In this document: in pieces, positions 35,166 to 48,160 of the stretch
How positions within the stretch are numbered: the first letter of the stretch is position 1
How the letters are laid out: every line of letters starts with the position of its first letter
DNA from: Anaeramoeba flamelloides
Lineage: Eukaryota > Metamonada > Anaeramoebidae
Assembly: GCA_027625915.1 (NCBI GenBank)
Contig: JANTQA010000012.1
Location: 2,635,001-2,699,000, forward strand
Reading direction: 5' to 3'
DNA length: 64,000 nt
The notes under the pieces: generated by a model
The model's input: only the letters and a program-made list of their open reading frames with translations
What the model was told of the DNA's origin: nothing
Databases searched by the model: none
Translations under genes and position numbers: made by a program

Positions 35166-37088
35166 GTTTCTTAAGGGACTAGTATTTAATTATTTTTTTT
35201 GACCAATTTCTTAAATAGGGATTCACTATCTAGAAATATGATTAATATAAAAAATAAACAGGGCTTTTCAAATAAAAGTAAAGAGAAAAAAATTTTTCTC
35301 AATCTCAATTAAATTTCAGTAAAAAAAAATAATAGAGATTAGTTCCTTATAGAAAACAATTTGTTTTAAATTGAAGAAATTTAACCCTTTCAGAAAAAAA
35401 AAAAAATGAAAAAAGTAATTTTTTCAAGCAAAATTGATTTTTTAGAAATTGAGAATTTCCGTTTCAACTATTTTTTTTTAATTGATTTTTTGGAATTGAA
35501 AATTCTTTTGAACTTTTTTTTTAATTTTATTGAATTGTTTCACAATGATATCCTCTCCATATTTTTTATTTGCTATTTGAATTTTGTTAATCAATATAAA
35601 GGTAATTTCACAATACACTTTTTAGGTTTCAAATCACCCTTTGAGTATCGAGCAAATCTAAGATAAATGGATAGACCCTTGAGATCTTTTGTTGGGGTAT
35701 TTACAATCCTTAAAATGTGCAAAAATGATGTTTTTAGAGTTTTTTTGATTTATTTTATTTTTTTGATGGTTTTTTTTACGAATAGGTTGATAATTCACCA
35801 AAATACCTCAAAAAAATTAGTCAAATTCCATTTTAATTGTAAAGTTTTTGTACATCGAGGTATTCTCCGATTATATTCAAAAAATCATTTATCAGTCTAT
35901 TTTACTAATAAAAAATTCAGAAATATTTTTAGATATGTAAATCCTAAAAGTTATTATTTAGAAACGTCAACCTGAGAAAAAAAAAATAATAATCAAGATT
36001 TTCAAATCTTAAAAATGATTATCATTCTAACCACTCTCAAAAAAAAATTCGAACTTTAAAATATCCCATTTTCGATAATTTATAACCAATGGGTTATTTA
36101 AATTATTTCGTTACCTTCAGAAATCATCACATTTTTTATCAAAAAAATCTAATTTTATCTTATTTTTATTTTATATTGGTTCTTTTTACTTTTTCTTTTA
36201 GAAAAGTTACCAATACTGCCTTTTCGCAAGTATTTTCTCGTTTTGATTAAAAGAACTCAATATATTTTTCTAAAAAAAAAAACATATTTAATTGTTGTAT
36301 TACAATGGTTTTTTGCTATGATTAATGTAACTCCCAAAATATAATGGTTCATTTCAATATAAATTTTGATCGGGGGTGTTAGAGTAACGTTTTGAGAAAT
36401 CTTGTAGAAAACAATCCCAATGAAAATACAATTATCAAAAAAAATATTTTTTTTTTTATTTAAAATAAAAACAATTTTACTGTAAATTAATAAAAAAGAA
36501 AAAATGGTCTTTCTTTTAAGGAAATTAAGGATTTGATTGAATTCCATAAACTTGATCAAACTTTTCAATTATTTTTACCAAATAAGAAAATGAAAAATTC
36601 CCTTTTTTAATAATCAAAAAAACTCAAAATTTTTTGGAATTAATAAAAATCTTAACTTCGGATAAGAATAGATATTCATAAAAGAAATACATGAAACTAT
36701 AAATTTTTGAAAAAAAAAAAATTTACAAAAATTTTGTTCCACTTACATGTAAAATTTATGTAAAAAATTTCTCAATTTCTTTGGGAAAATTAAAATTTTT
36801 GACAATAATATTTTTAAAAGTAAATTTATTTATTTTGGTAGAAATTGTTATATCTCAATTTTCTTAATTTTTTTAAAGTTTATTTTCAAAAATTTTTTTA
36901 AAATAGTGTTTTTTTTAAATAGTATTCTTTTTTTAAAAAAAAAATAATAATAATAATAAAAAAAAGTAGATAATTAAAATCTGACTCAATTCAAAAAAAA
37001 ATATCACATATAAAAATTGTATATATATTTTATAGAGTATACTATATTAAACCAAGATAATATGTTATATTTCATAAAAAAAGGGGGC

Positions 37089-37925
37089 GTACCTTTTGAC
37101 TAAAAGGTGGTTTATATAAACTTGTTAATCAATATTTGTAAAGATGTATTTGATTTCACCATATAATAAGAATAATGAAAAATAATTTAATTATTTGGGG
37201 GAAACAAAATTCAATTTTGTATTCTTAAATTTAAAAAAAAATGATTCCAATCAAATTTAGAAGAATATATGCAGATATTAAGGCATTTTTCAAAAAAAAG
37301 TAATAAAATAATTTTAATAATTTATTGGGATACTAAAATTGGTTTGAAAAAGAAAATTGACAAATATATCATTGTGATTTATAATTCAAATAACATTATT
37401 TTTTTCAAGTATCTTGTTTGTTTATTTTAAGCAATTTTTTTTAATAGGAATACTGAAAAAAAATATGTATTGTGGTCTTGAGAAACTTTTTTTGCAATTA
37501 GATTATTATTCAAAAAAAATCTTTTTATTTTTTAATTTTATATATTTTATGTTCTATAGTAAAATAATACGTAAATTTTAAGATTTTTTATTTTAATTTA
37601 AAATGGGAAATTCTAGTAAAAAAAAAAATGAAAATAATTTGTTGGGTAAAAAGCCCGTATCACTTTTATCATTTCTTTTTTTTTTTTTTGAAAAAAGGAT
37701 TTATATAGTTTTTTATCTGAAAAAAAATGGGTTGAATTATTACAACTGTCTTTTCAATGCAATAAAAAGAAAAAGAAAAAAATGATATGAAGACTTAAAA
37801 ATAATCTAAATTGATAATAAAATTCTAAACTTTCCCTTTCAGAAGTTATAATTAGTTTATTTGATGAATAATACATCTTTTTTCTCATCGAGCATCTAAA
37901 CTCTGTTTCAGTCAAAAGGTGCTCA
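37089..37925. repeat. Possible TIR element D
   Basis: GTACCTTTTGACTAAAAGG at the left and TTTCAGTCAAAAGGTGCTC at the right are imperfect reverse complements about 0.83 kb apart. Similar ends occur singly near 29421 (CAGTCAAAGGGGCCCAG) and 38575 (GGGCCCCTTTGACTG). The interior is AT-rich and noncoding. The boundaries are tentative. Confidence 0.35.
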
Positions 37926-39179
37926 ACATTTTTTTTCAAATATCAATTATTTTATATAATTGACCTTTGAAGAACAAATAAGAAATAACCAGAATAATAA
38001 AAATCAAAGAATTGTTAACACATATCTGAAAGAAAACTAATTAACAAATAGAATTTCTTAAAAATTAAAAAACTTGAATACTTAGTTTCCATTGAGAAAA
38101 ACAAGAATTTTTTTTTTGAACTTCTACTGATATTTGAATAATAAATAGGAAACAATTTTCACTTCATTTTCCATGGTTTTCTTTTAGAAACCAAGTCCTC
38201 AAACGAAGTGTGTTGATATATGTAGTCTCTATTTGAAAAAGGAAATGAAAATGAAGTGAAAATTTTTCACATTTATTACAAAAATATCAAGATCAAAGAT
38301 TGAATAAAATTCCAATCGAAATCAATATGATTTCTCAACATTCATTTTCACGGTTTCAATAACCGTAGAACAACACATTTTTATCAAGTGAATATTGATC
38401 TTGTAAAGAAAAAAATTTTATAACTGTATTAACATTTTATAAAAAAAAATCGAAAAAAAAAAACAAAAATATGCAAAAAGGTGAAAAAATGATTTCAATT
38501 TTGAAAATTTCCAAAATAAAATATTTCTTCTAATATCTATACAAACTCTTTAAACACATGTATTTCACCGAATACAGCTGGGCCCCTTTGACTGAAAATT
38601 AGTTTATATAATAACTTGTATCAAAAGGAAAAGTCCATCAAAATAAAAAATCAAACAAAATTTATCTTTCAAGTATTTGAATAAATACCAAACTCTGAGA
38701 AGCAAGATCTAAAATAACTTTTTTTTTACATCTAAAAATCTATTTATAATAAGTGTGATTTTTTGTATATTTATGAATTTCTAATATTTTATTTTTTATA
38801 TGAATTATGTAAAAATCTTTTTGTTTACTTTAATAAAACATTATTTAAGTGATTTTATTCCTTATTTCCAAATTATTTAAGATAAAAATCTCATATTGAT
38901 AAAAAAAAAAAAAAATCAATAAAATAAAAAGAATTATCGGCAAATAACTCTAAAATTATAAGTTTTATGAACTAAACTAGAATTATATTTTTTTAAAGAC
39001 AGTAAAATGGTAAAAGAATAACAGTATAACATAATTTCCTGAAACTTGGATATAAATTTAATTTTTGCAAAATATGAAAATTATTTTTTCATCTTTTAGG
39101 TTTTTATCTGCAATGTTTTTGAATTATATAATAATTTTGGTTGGATCAAAAATTTTTTTGAACAATTGATATTATGTTA

Positions 39180-39507
39180 AGGTTAATTCTTCTCGAGAAG
39201 AACTCAAATAAATTTAATTGATAATATCTAACCATCGATCGAAAAAAATCCTAATAGAAATTTCAATAAATTTACCAATATACTTTTGTGGTTTTTCTCG
39301 TTTCCAAAAATTTGACACAAGATTTTTTTATTTTGATTGATAATTATTTATTTTGTTATTCTGTGAGGATATTAAAATCAGAGAGAATTGCTAACATTTT
39401 ATTTTTTTATAGGTTCTAATTAAGTTTTTACCATCTTATTTATTTAATAGGGATTTTTTTTTTACAAATTATTATATTTGGTATTTCAAAAATTTTGAAT
39501 TGTGGTT
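39180..39507 (-). mobile_element. Mariner-type MITE, family B (degraded inverted copy)
   Basis: The right terminus reads CAAAAATTTTGAATTGTGGTT followed by TA. Inside, ATCGATC, TTTCAATAAATTTACCAATA and a CCAAAAATTTGACAC block follow the order of the inverted copy at 6088-6615. It is 5'-truncated and diverged. Confidence 0.55.
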
Positions 39508-39651
39508 TATTTTAAATTAATTTTTTTTTTAATTTATTTCATATTCTTTGAATTTTTTAAACAATCACAAGTATTAAACATAAAAAAAAATAATATATCT
39601 TTTGAAAGTATCCTACTAATTGATTTTGTAAAAAGCAATGTTCAGAAACTA

Positions 39652-39985
39652 AACCCCGTTCCAAAAATTTGGACACACCCAAAATCAAAAATAGGTAAAA
39701 AAAAACCCAATTTATTGTATTTTCCCAAACCTAATATAAAACAACATTTAAGTTACAAGGTATTAATGTTTTTATAAGTAATCATTTTCATCCAAATAAA
39801 AGAAAAAAATTTAAAACTCAAAAATAAAAAAAGGTGTGTCAAAATAATGAAACGAGCTGAACAAAAAATGTATTGGGTAAATTTGTTGAAATTTCACCAA
39901 CAATTGTTGATCGATCAAATGATAAGATACCATCTACCAATTGTATTTGATTTTCCAATTTAACAAACTCAACACTAACCTTCTA
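39652..39985 (+). mobile_element. Mariner-type MITE, family B (3'-truncated)
   Basis: It starts after TA with AACCCCGTTCCAAAAATTTG and matches the complete 60656 copy through TTGATCGATCAAATGAT to about AACACTAACCTTCTAAC, then stops matching. Noncoding. Its intact ACCTTCTAAC shows the empty form of the site where a larger element inserted at 55868. Confidence 0.75.
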
Positions 39986-40696
39986 ACAATAATCTCAAAA
40001 AAAAATTAATTTTATCGTAAAAATTCTTTTTGCCAAAAATCTCCTAATGATCTAAAGAGATACTTGAGCAATATTGGGATTTATGAAAATGACATTTCTT
40101 AGGTGAATTTTTGTTTTGGACTAATAGATTAAAATTGAAATGTTTTGAAATTGTAATTATTTGACATTATGATTCAAACAAGCTCAAAAGAAGAGATTTG
40201 AAGGTGTATAATATTTTGTTGCTGAACTCAATTTCTTTTTTAAAAAAAGTAAGGGGTGTGGGTTAGATTTGAAAAAATTAAAGCCTTTTTAAAATTACAA
40301 ATATATTTCTATGGGTCTTTTGCAACATTTAAAAATTCTCTGTTGAAGAAATTGTTATAATTTTTGAAATTCTCAAACCCACGAATAGTAATTTTCAAAC
40401 AAAAAAAGCTGTTTAAGCCAATTGGATTTGCATGTTATCACACCAAAATCTTGGAATATTGTTTTAAATTGCGCCATAAAATAAAGAAGATCGAAAATAA
40501 ATAAAATAAATATTGTTTTGTTTATTGAAAAGAGTCAACTAATAACAAAAAATAAAAATAAAAAGAAAGAAAGTTCTTGCTGACTCTAAGTCAATTATTT
40601 ATTTTCTATGTTGTTCATTATTAATGGTTTTTCATTATTATTTGGAATTGGTCTTAGATGTTTTGTGAAAGAAACAGCTTGAAACTATTCCTTAAT

Positions 40697-41835
40697 TTAT
40701 TTTCTTTTGTTTCTTTTTTCCTTTTTTAAAACTGGTGAAATTGAATAGTCAAAAACAATATTCTTTTGTGTAAGGTGTTTGTAGACTTTAATGTATGTTT
40801 GTAGTCTTCCTTCAACAGTAGTTTTATCTTTTCCAGCTAAAATTCTATTAATGAAAAAAGTTTTTATTTTTTTTTGTGCATTGAAAAGCAAAGAACAAAA
40901 ATTAAAAAAAAAAAAAAAAAAAAAATCCAAAAAGAAAAAAAGTAACAAGTTTAAGGATCAAAAATGAAAAAGATAAAGAGAAAAACAAAAAGATTTACAC
41001 TTTGAAAGTTTTTTTTCCATTAAGGTGGTAATGTGTTCTTCTTCCAATCACTTCACATGGATAGAGCATGTTTTCTAAAATTGAATTGTGGACCTATTCA
41101 AGGATAAAAAAAAAGAAAAAAAAATTAAATCACAAAATTATTTGAAGGGTGAAAAGGTTGTGTATAAAATAATAAAATGAAAAGATAAAGGGTAATTTGA
41201 GTTTGCTGATGGTTTATAAATAATTGTCTACAGCAATTTATTTGAAAAAGAAAAAGAAAAAAGAAAAAAAAAAAAAAAAAAGCAAATTTTTTTTGTTTCA
41301 AAAAAAAATAAAAAAAAAAAGAAAATTTCTATCTACTTACATTAGTGAGAGAGCGGGACATTGGTCTTTTTTGTTTAAAAGAAACTTTTTTGGTTTCTGG
41401 TTTGAAAATTCTTTTGTTTGAAACAAGAACAACGTGATTACCAGAAAATTTCTTTTCTAATTCTCCAACGAATTGATCGTGAATTTTTTGGAAACCGCTG
41501 TATGATGGAACTGGTACAAAGACAACGATTGCTTTTCTTTTTTTACGAATTGGGATTTGGATAGCACCAGAAAAGTATAACCTGGAAAGATTGTATTTAA
41601 GTTCTCGGCTTTCTGTGTTCATTTCAAGATTGAAAAAAGCTTCAGCAACTTTCTTTTCAAGATCTGTTGGTTTTCCTTTTGGCTTGACAATTTTTCGAAG
41701 TGATAAAGCTATTTGATCATGAATTTGTAAAGATAAAGTATTTTTTAATTGAAAATTTTCCTGGTTTAGACTATTTGATTGAATGAAAAAAGAAAAAGAA
41801 AAGAAAAAAGAAAGCAAACCTTGTTTTGTTGTCAT
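40697..41835 (-). CDS. RPS7: 40S ribosomal protein eS7
   Basis: Four exons on the minus strand, 41835-41820, 41708-41341, 41093-40999 and 40844-40697 (phases 1, 0, 2), encode 208 residues (human eS7 194). Small-subunit protein eS7 acts in 40S assembly. Sequence support: MTTKQ-ALSLRKIVKPKGKP at the start, KAIVVFVPVPSYSGFQKIH, VGELEKKFSGNHVVLVS, QKRPMSRSLTN joined to VHNSILENMLYPCEVIGRR, then TFKV-ILAGKDKTTVEGRLQ and VYKHLTQKNIVFDYSI. Exon 1 codes for only 16 nt, as is common for ribosomal protein genes. The introns are 111, 247 and 154 bp. The C-terminal extension after DYSI (SPVLKKEKRNKRK) is extra and basic. The four-exon model is well supported by continuity with the family. Confidence 0.96.
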
Positions 41836-42442
41836 TTTATTAAAAAAAGTGAATAAAAATAAAAAAAAATGGTTTTGGATCAAGTATTTTTATGATTGAG
41901 AATTGATTTATAACGATACAAATCAATTTTAAAACAAATCTAGAATAGAATAAATTGTTTGGTATTTAAATAAATCTTGTTATTCAAATAATAAATGCGA
42001 AAAAATTTTAATTCAGATTATATTTTTCTTTTTCATTTTGAGATATTTCAAAGTAATAAAGATTGTAATCAGTGTTATCTATTTATTTTTTGGCTTGTTT
42101 CTTTTTTATGATATATAATTGTATGCCTTTGGTCAAGGAAGAATCATATTCCAAGAAATTTGTTTGGAAAAACAGATAACAAGATGACATTTTAATCCAT
42201 TTATTTTTCAAATATAATGAGAGTAAAAATCTTGGATAGATTTAAAATATTTCCACAGTATTCTAAAGGCTTGACTCTTCTTTAACAAATTTAAATCTCA
42301 CCTACAACTTTAATTTTTTCATTTAATTAACAAAAACATCACGATAATGTCATAAATTATTCATTTCAGAGAAAACAATATCATTTTTTTTTTTTCTGCT
42401 TTTGTTTTAACTCTTGGATCAATAGAATAACAAAAGTAATGA
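41836..42442. promoter_or_regulatory. Divergent intergenic region eS7 / ECM29
   Basis: The ~600 bp separates the eS7 start (minus) from the ECM29 start (plus), so any promoters here diverge. I see no TATA-like or initiator motif that stands out against the AT-rich background. No repeats were recognised. Confidence 0.4.
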
Positions 42443-45400
42443 ATGAGCAACTCTGAAGATCGAGAATTAAGATTATTAGAGAGTGTCTTTTTTAAATATG
42501 CAAGTGTTTCTGGTGATGAAGAATTTGAAAAATTTCTTAACACCTATTTACCAGCACTACTTTTAAAACTCAAGTCCCCACGGACTGAAGTCCAAAAGAA
42601 GTTGATTGAAATCTTTAATGAAATCAATAAAAGGGTCTAATTACGATCAAATGTCAAATTACCATTATCCATGATCTTGACTGTCTTAAAGCAATCGCAA
42701 ACATTGAGAAGCATGCAGCAAAACAACATATTAATGAACCTCTGCACTGCTGTCAAGCAAACCGCTGTCGAAGAACGGGTGAAAAATTTGAATGATTTGT
42801 TGTTGGGGATCTCGAAATTAGCAAAGGCATAGCAATTCAAAATCCTTTACAACACCATTTGAACGTTAGGCGAGATAAAAGTGCCAAAAGAGACTGAAGA
42901 TTTCAAAAAGGCTTTGCCATTTTTATCTAATGAGGATGACTTAAAAATTATTTTAAACCGCATCAGAAGGCAATTTGAATTAACAGAAATGCAAACCCAA
43001 AACAACAACACTAACAATATCGAATCCAAGGTTAAACTAATCCAATTTTTGAATAACATTTCGAATACTGTCGTCAATGACACAATTACTTTGCCAATCT
43101 TCATTTTAGCAATGTCTAATCCAAATGACAAAATTAAAGAATCTACGACGAGGCAATTAAAATCTGATTTAAGATCAGACTTTGAAAATAAGGAATTAAT
43201 TAATGAATAGTTTGAACTATTTTTGGGAAATAAAAAAACCAAAAAGCCGATGGGCACCGCACTATTAAGGATCAATAGCTTGACTTATTTTTTACAATCC
43301 AAAATGTCCACAAAAATGTTCCCATTTGCACTGCAAATCATTTTTGAATGTTTATTTGGAGAAACTACCACGCCACCATTAAGGAGGATGGGGATGGAAT
43401 ATACACATTGACTATTTTTGCACACAACTGATCTATTTTTGTCCAAAACAAGCAAAGTGTTATTGAATGCAATGAAAAAAATTGTCAATAGAAATTCCCA
43501 ATTTGATCCTCTCATCAAAGGATTTGCCTATGTAGCAATTGGCGAAATTGCAAGAAGGACGCCCTCTTTGATCAATAAAGATATTGAATTAATCAAATTT
43601 TTATTTAGTGAGCTTGAAGATGATGCAAATGAAAATTTATTTCCACAAATTCGACAATCGATTCTGTTATTCCATTATGCATACTATCAAAATCTCAATA
43701 AAAAAGTCAAAGTTTTATTATAAGACTTTTTATTAACCAAAATAGTAAGAATAGAGAAATATGACAGATCAACTTTAAATGATTTTATGAATATCACATT
43801 CCCATTTAATGATCCAATAAGCAGGATCATTAATTTGTTTGGCACATGTGATTCCCAACGCTCGGTGAAAAATAGTGCTCAAGAAGGGCTATTACCTTAT
43901 GAAATTACGCAATACTCCGGTACAAGATTAATTAATAAAGACTCTGCTTACCCTTCAGTAAAAAAAATATTAAAAGTAATAAAAAAGAAATTATTTCCAA
44001 TTTTTGAGAATGAATTAAAGTCTTATAAAACCATATATTTAATGAACCCACAATTTATATCAAATATTATTAAATTTATAAATAAGTGTTGGATTAATGA
44101 AACTAAAAACTTAAATAAAGACAAAGTCAGTGACAAAGAAAAAGAAAAAGAAAAGAATAATAAAGAAATTGAAATTGAAATTGAAATTGAAATTGAAAAA
44201 GAAAAAGAAAAAGAAGAAGAAAAGGAAAAGGAAAAAGAAGAAGAAAAAGAAAAAGAAAAAGAAAAGGAAAAAGTAGAAAAAAAAAAAAAAAAAATTACGA
44301 ATAAAGAATGTATTTTATTACACATAAATAAAAACAAAACAAAAAATAAAAATAATCTGAACATTGAAAATGATGATGAATTAATTGAGGAATTATTTCA
44401 ACCATTATGGAAGCTTTGTGATTTAAGTTTCCAGATTTATCAACAAACAATTAATTTAGATATTTATGAAAAATATTCTTATTTTCTCAAAATTAATTTT
44501 AAATTTCCCAAACATTTTTAATAAAAAAATCATCACCAACGAAGAAATATTTTCACTATTAATAAAAATCATCCAAACATCCAGTTCAGCAGATTTAAGA
44601 AGAGAAACCAGTAAAATAATAGGGTTATTAGCACCAGATTTAAAGAAAAACAAAATTTTGGAATTATTAAATTTTTTTTCAAATTCATTAATCAATCCTA
44701 AAAATAAATCAAGAATGATTGAATATCGTGGATCTATATATAGTCTAACTTATTTAATTTCATCTTGTCGGTATCATAGTGGAAGTAGATCAAAAGAAAT
44801 CCATGATGAAATAAAAACCACTATTAAAGAAATCTATCAAAAAATTAAGCCAATTATATCAAAATTATTAAAAAATGAGAATAAATTAGACAATTTTTGG
44901 GTCTCGTTATCTGCCATTGAATTTTATAAATATATCTTTCTGTTTGCATGAGATCTGGAATAAAATTTAGAAGAAATCATTTTGATTATTTTGGAAATCT
45001 TGAAAAAGCCCTCAAATAATGAAATTAGGGTTCAGAAATTAATCTTAACATTGGGTATTTGTTCGATTGGTTCGAGCCAAAGTCTAAGAAACAAAATTTC
45101 CAAAATCTTTTTAGCATTGATTAAAAATAATAAAGAATCATTACAATTTGCCATTAACGATACCTTTTCCTTATTGACATTTGGTATTAATTCAAAATGC
45201 TTCGTCAACCCGTTTCTGCCTTTAGATTTCCAAGAGAAGTGGAAAAAATTGCAAAGTAATAATTTTTTAAAACAATTAGATTTTGATATAGAATTGGAAC
45301 AACAAAACCAAATTAGATCCTTAAATCTGATCTTTGATTTATTATTAAATAAATTATTGATTAGTGGCGATTTTAGCATACGAACCTCCGCTACAATATG

Positions 45401-48160
45401 GCTAATTAGTTTAATCAATAATTGTATATATTCTATTGATCATTACGACAATTTGACGATTACAATTTTTATTTCTCGTTTTAATGATATACACAATAGC
45501 CTATTAAATTTGTTAGGTGACCCCAATTCCCTAGTTGAGGATTTAGCAACAGAGGACCTGCTGGTAATTTATGAAATTGGTGGGGAGTCATTGAAAAGGC
45601 AATTAGTTCAATCCATAATCAGCACCCTATTAAAAGGCCATAAAAGAAAATTTTTTAAAAAAGAAGGCGACGAAATCGGTTTACCCTTGCCTTCCACCCA
45701 ACAACAGCAGGGATCAAGCCATGATGGAAATGGTAGCAATAATGATAATAGATCTCGATCCGATCGAATAGATCCAGATCAAAATAAAAAGCAAAAGGAT
45801 AATCTCACTTACCAAGAACTTTATAGTTTATCAAATAAAATGGGCAAGCCACAATTGGTCTATAGTTTAATTGGCTTGACGAAATCGGAACATCTATTTA
45901 ATTTCAAAAGAAGTTCTGCCTTGGGGCTGGCCAAAATTGCAGAACAATCTCGAAGGGAAATTTTGCCATATTTGCCAGTCATTTTACCTTCCTTATATTT
46001 GTCCACCTTTGATCCAAACAACAGACTGAGTTCTGCGATTGAAACCATCTTCAATATTCTAATTAAGGAAAAAACAAAAACAATCAATGGATATTTCCAT
46101 CAGATCATGGAAGAAATTATTAATTCAATTGGCAACACGATTTGGAGAAAGAGACAAGCAGCCACATTGGCGCTGGCAGATATTATTAAGGGTAAATCCT
46201 TTGGGCAATTGGAAAAATATTTAGAGAAAATAATTATTTTTTCCTATAGAACGCGCGACGACATCAAGCAATCGGTTAGAGAGGCTTCTAAATCTTTAAG
46301 CATGTCGTGTAGAGGCGTATTTGTTAGGCTCTGCGACCCCAACAAGACATCAAAGCTACAGGGGTCAAAGTCGGTATCCATATTATTGCCCTACCTTTTA
46401 GAGAAGGGTGTCAATTCTAGAGATGAGTACGCACAAAATTGGTCAATTAAATTAGTATCTGCAATAATCACAATTTCTGGTATCAATTTAAGAAAGCATT
46501 TATCGAAATTAATTCCATTAGTTTTGATTGCATTGGGGAAAGTGGAACCTGAAAAAATGAATTATTTGCAATTCCATATCGAAAAATTTAATTTATCTAA
46601 AGAGGATTACGAACAAGCTAGATTATTTTTAGGCAAATTTAGTCCAATTGGTGATTCCCTAAGGATCTACATTGAGCAAATTAATGACGATGTCATCCCA
46701 GAGATAATGCCTGAATTAATAAAAATGATTCAAAAAAATTTGAGATTGCTCACAAAGGTGTCCCTGGCGAATCTAATTTCAACAATTTGTAATAAATTCG
46801 CAAGGGCTACAAAGCACTATTGTCTGAAGTTGTTAAAAAATATTAAAAGACAATTAAATGGCACCAGTCCGACACTTAGAAAGGCCGTTGCCTAATGCTC
46901 TGCCTCGGTATTAGACATCTGCGATAATAAAAAGGAGACCGTGAATTATTTGAATTATATCATTGAGATGTATATTGAAGAAATCAATGAGCCACCATCT
47001 CGGGAATTGGTGGCCACATTATTCTTAAAAAGCTCAAAAAAGCCAAAAAACATTTTAAATAATAATGCCAAATTAATACTACCACTCGCCTTTTTGGCCA
47101 AAAATGATTCCAATAAAGAAATTAAAAAGATCTTTTCAGAGATTTGGTATGAAAATATCAACAGCGAATCAATAGCGTTGAAAATTATTTCAATCAAGTC
47201 TTGGATTTGGCCTTCCTGACCTTGCAAAATAATTCTTGGGAAATTAGAAAATATGGTGCATTTTCTTTGAAAAAAATTGCAGATGTCATCGTTTCTTCTT
47301 CAAATAATTCCTTTATCAGGAAAAGGTTAATAGACAATGACTACCATCATGCCACTTTTATATTTGATAACCTACTAGACGCCTTAAGAGGAAGAACTTG
47401 GGATTGTAAAAAAAAGTATTCTATATGCCCTGTCATCAATTTCAAAAGTTATAAAGTCAATTTTTTATAATAAAGAAGAAAAATTAATAAAGCTTATCAA
47501 ATTAATAATTCGCGAAACTAAAAAAAGAGCTCTAAAATACAGAAAGCACCCATGCTTCATCTGCTTTAGGGAAGTTAATTCCTGCTTTTGTTGAATCAAA
47601 AGACCAATTATGGAAGGAAAGGTTTGATTTAATTAAATTATGCTATGATCAAATTAAAGAACAAGAAATCGAAAGATTAGAAGAATGTAAAAAAAAAAGA
47701 AAATGAATACCAAATTGTGAAAGAAATGAATGAAGGCATTGGCAGATGCTTAAACACATTATTATTGTTTTTCCCCACCACAAAAAAATCACAGCAAGAA
47801 TACTGTAACGCGGTTTTCCCTTGGTTCATAAAAAGCTTTAAAAATACAGATTGGTTTTTGCGCTTGCTCTGCTTTACCGGTATTAAAGCATCCTTTGAAA
47901 GAATAGACCATTCATTAATAGAGAACGAAAGTTTTTTAAATTTCGTTAACGAAGTCGGAATCTCTCAAAAAGATGGCAAAAATTCAAGTTTTAGAAAAAG
48001 AACCTTGGAAACCTTTGGAATTCTAATCGAATTTAATGAAAGACATGCTACAGAAAAATTGAAAATTTTACTTTTGAAATGGTTAATTTTTTTGGAAAAC
48101 GAAAAAGATGAGAGAATTAATACAACTAAATTATATTTATTAAATAAATTAAAGAAATAA
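42443..48160 (+). pseudogene. ECM29: ECM29/ECPAS proteasome adaptor, disrupted
   Basis: Collinear over its whole length (~1,900 codons; human 1845) with ECM29, a HEAT-repeat protein that tethers and checks the 26S proteasome. The start RELRLLESVFFKYAS and LPALLLKLKSPRTEVQKKLIEI match the family N terminus. The C-terminal half has RSSALGLAKIAEQ, WRKRQAATLALADIIKG and QNWSIKLVSAI. In-frame stops begin at 42638 (TAA), 42830 (TAG), 42860 (TGA), 43208 (TAG), 43409 (TGA), 43721 (TAA), 44949 (TGA), 44961 (TAA) and 46893 (TAA). The frame changes near 44500, 47175, 47410, 47540 and 47695, two of these in A-runs of 8 and 10. Protein-like sequence continues across each break, and a 637-codon stretch (44982-46895) is open. 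A Glu/Lys-rich insert lies at 44120-44290. No GT-AG introns explain the breaks. Most likely a young pseudogene; transcript correction or recoding is a remote alternative. Confidence 0.85.

Larger units (their letters stand above)
34433..40696. other. 6.3 kb AT-rich spacer between DUS4 and eS7
   Basis: No gene is recognised. It includes the right arm of the inverted repeat (34872-35165), several ends resembling one another (CTTTTGACT near 37095, CAGTCAAAAGG near 37910, CCCTTTGACTG near 38580), and two mariner-MITE copies in opposite orientation (39180-39507 and 39652-39985). The rest is AT-rich with poly-A and poly-T. Open frames at 35406-35975, 36257-36568 and 37603-37785 are Phe/Ile/Lys/Asn-rich and unsupported. 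Confidence 0.55.

Noticed and set aside
36257-36568. 103-residue minus-strand open frame
   Set aside because: Composition is Ile/Phe/Lys/Asn-rich. A faint resemblance to transposase cores is too weak, and there are no termini around it.
42443-48160. Stop-codon reassignment as the explanation for ECM29
   Set aside because: All three stops occur internally. TAA also ends NOG1, the DENN gene, actin, DUS4 and TOP1, and these genes have no internal stops, so a changed code does not fit.
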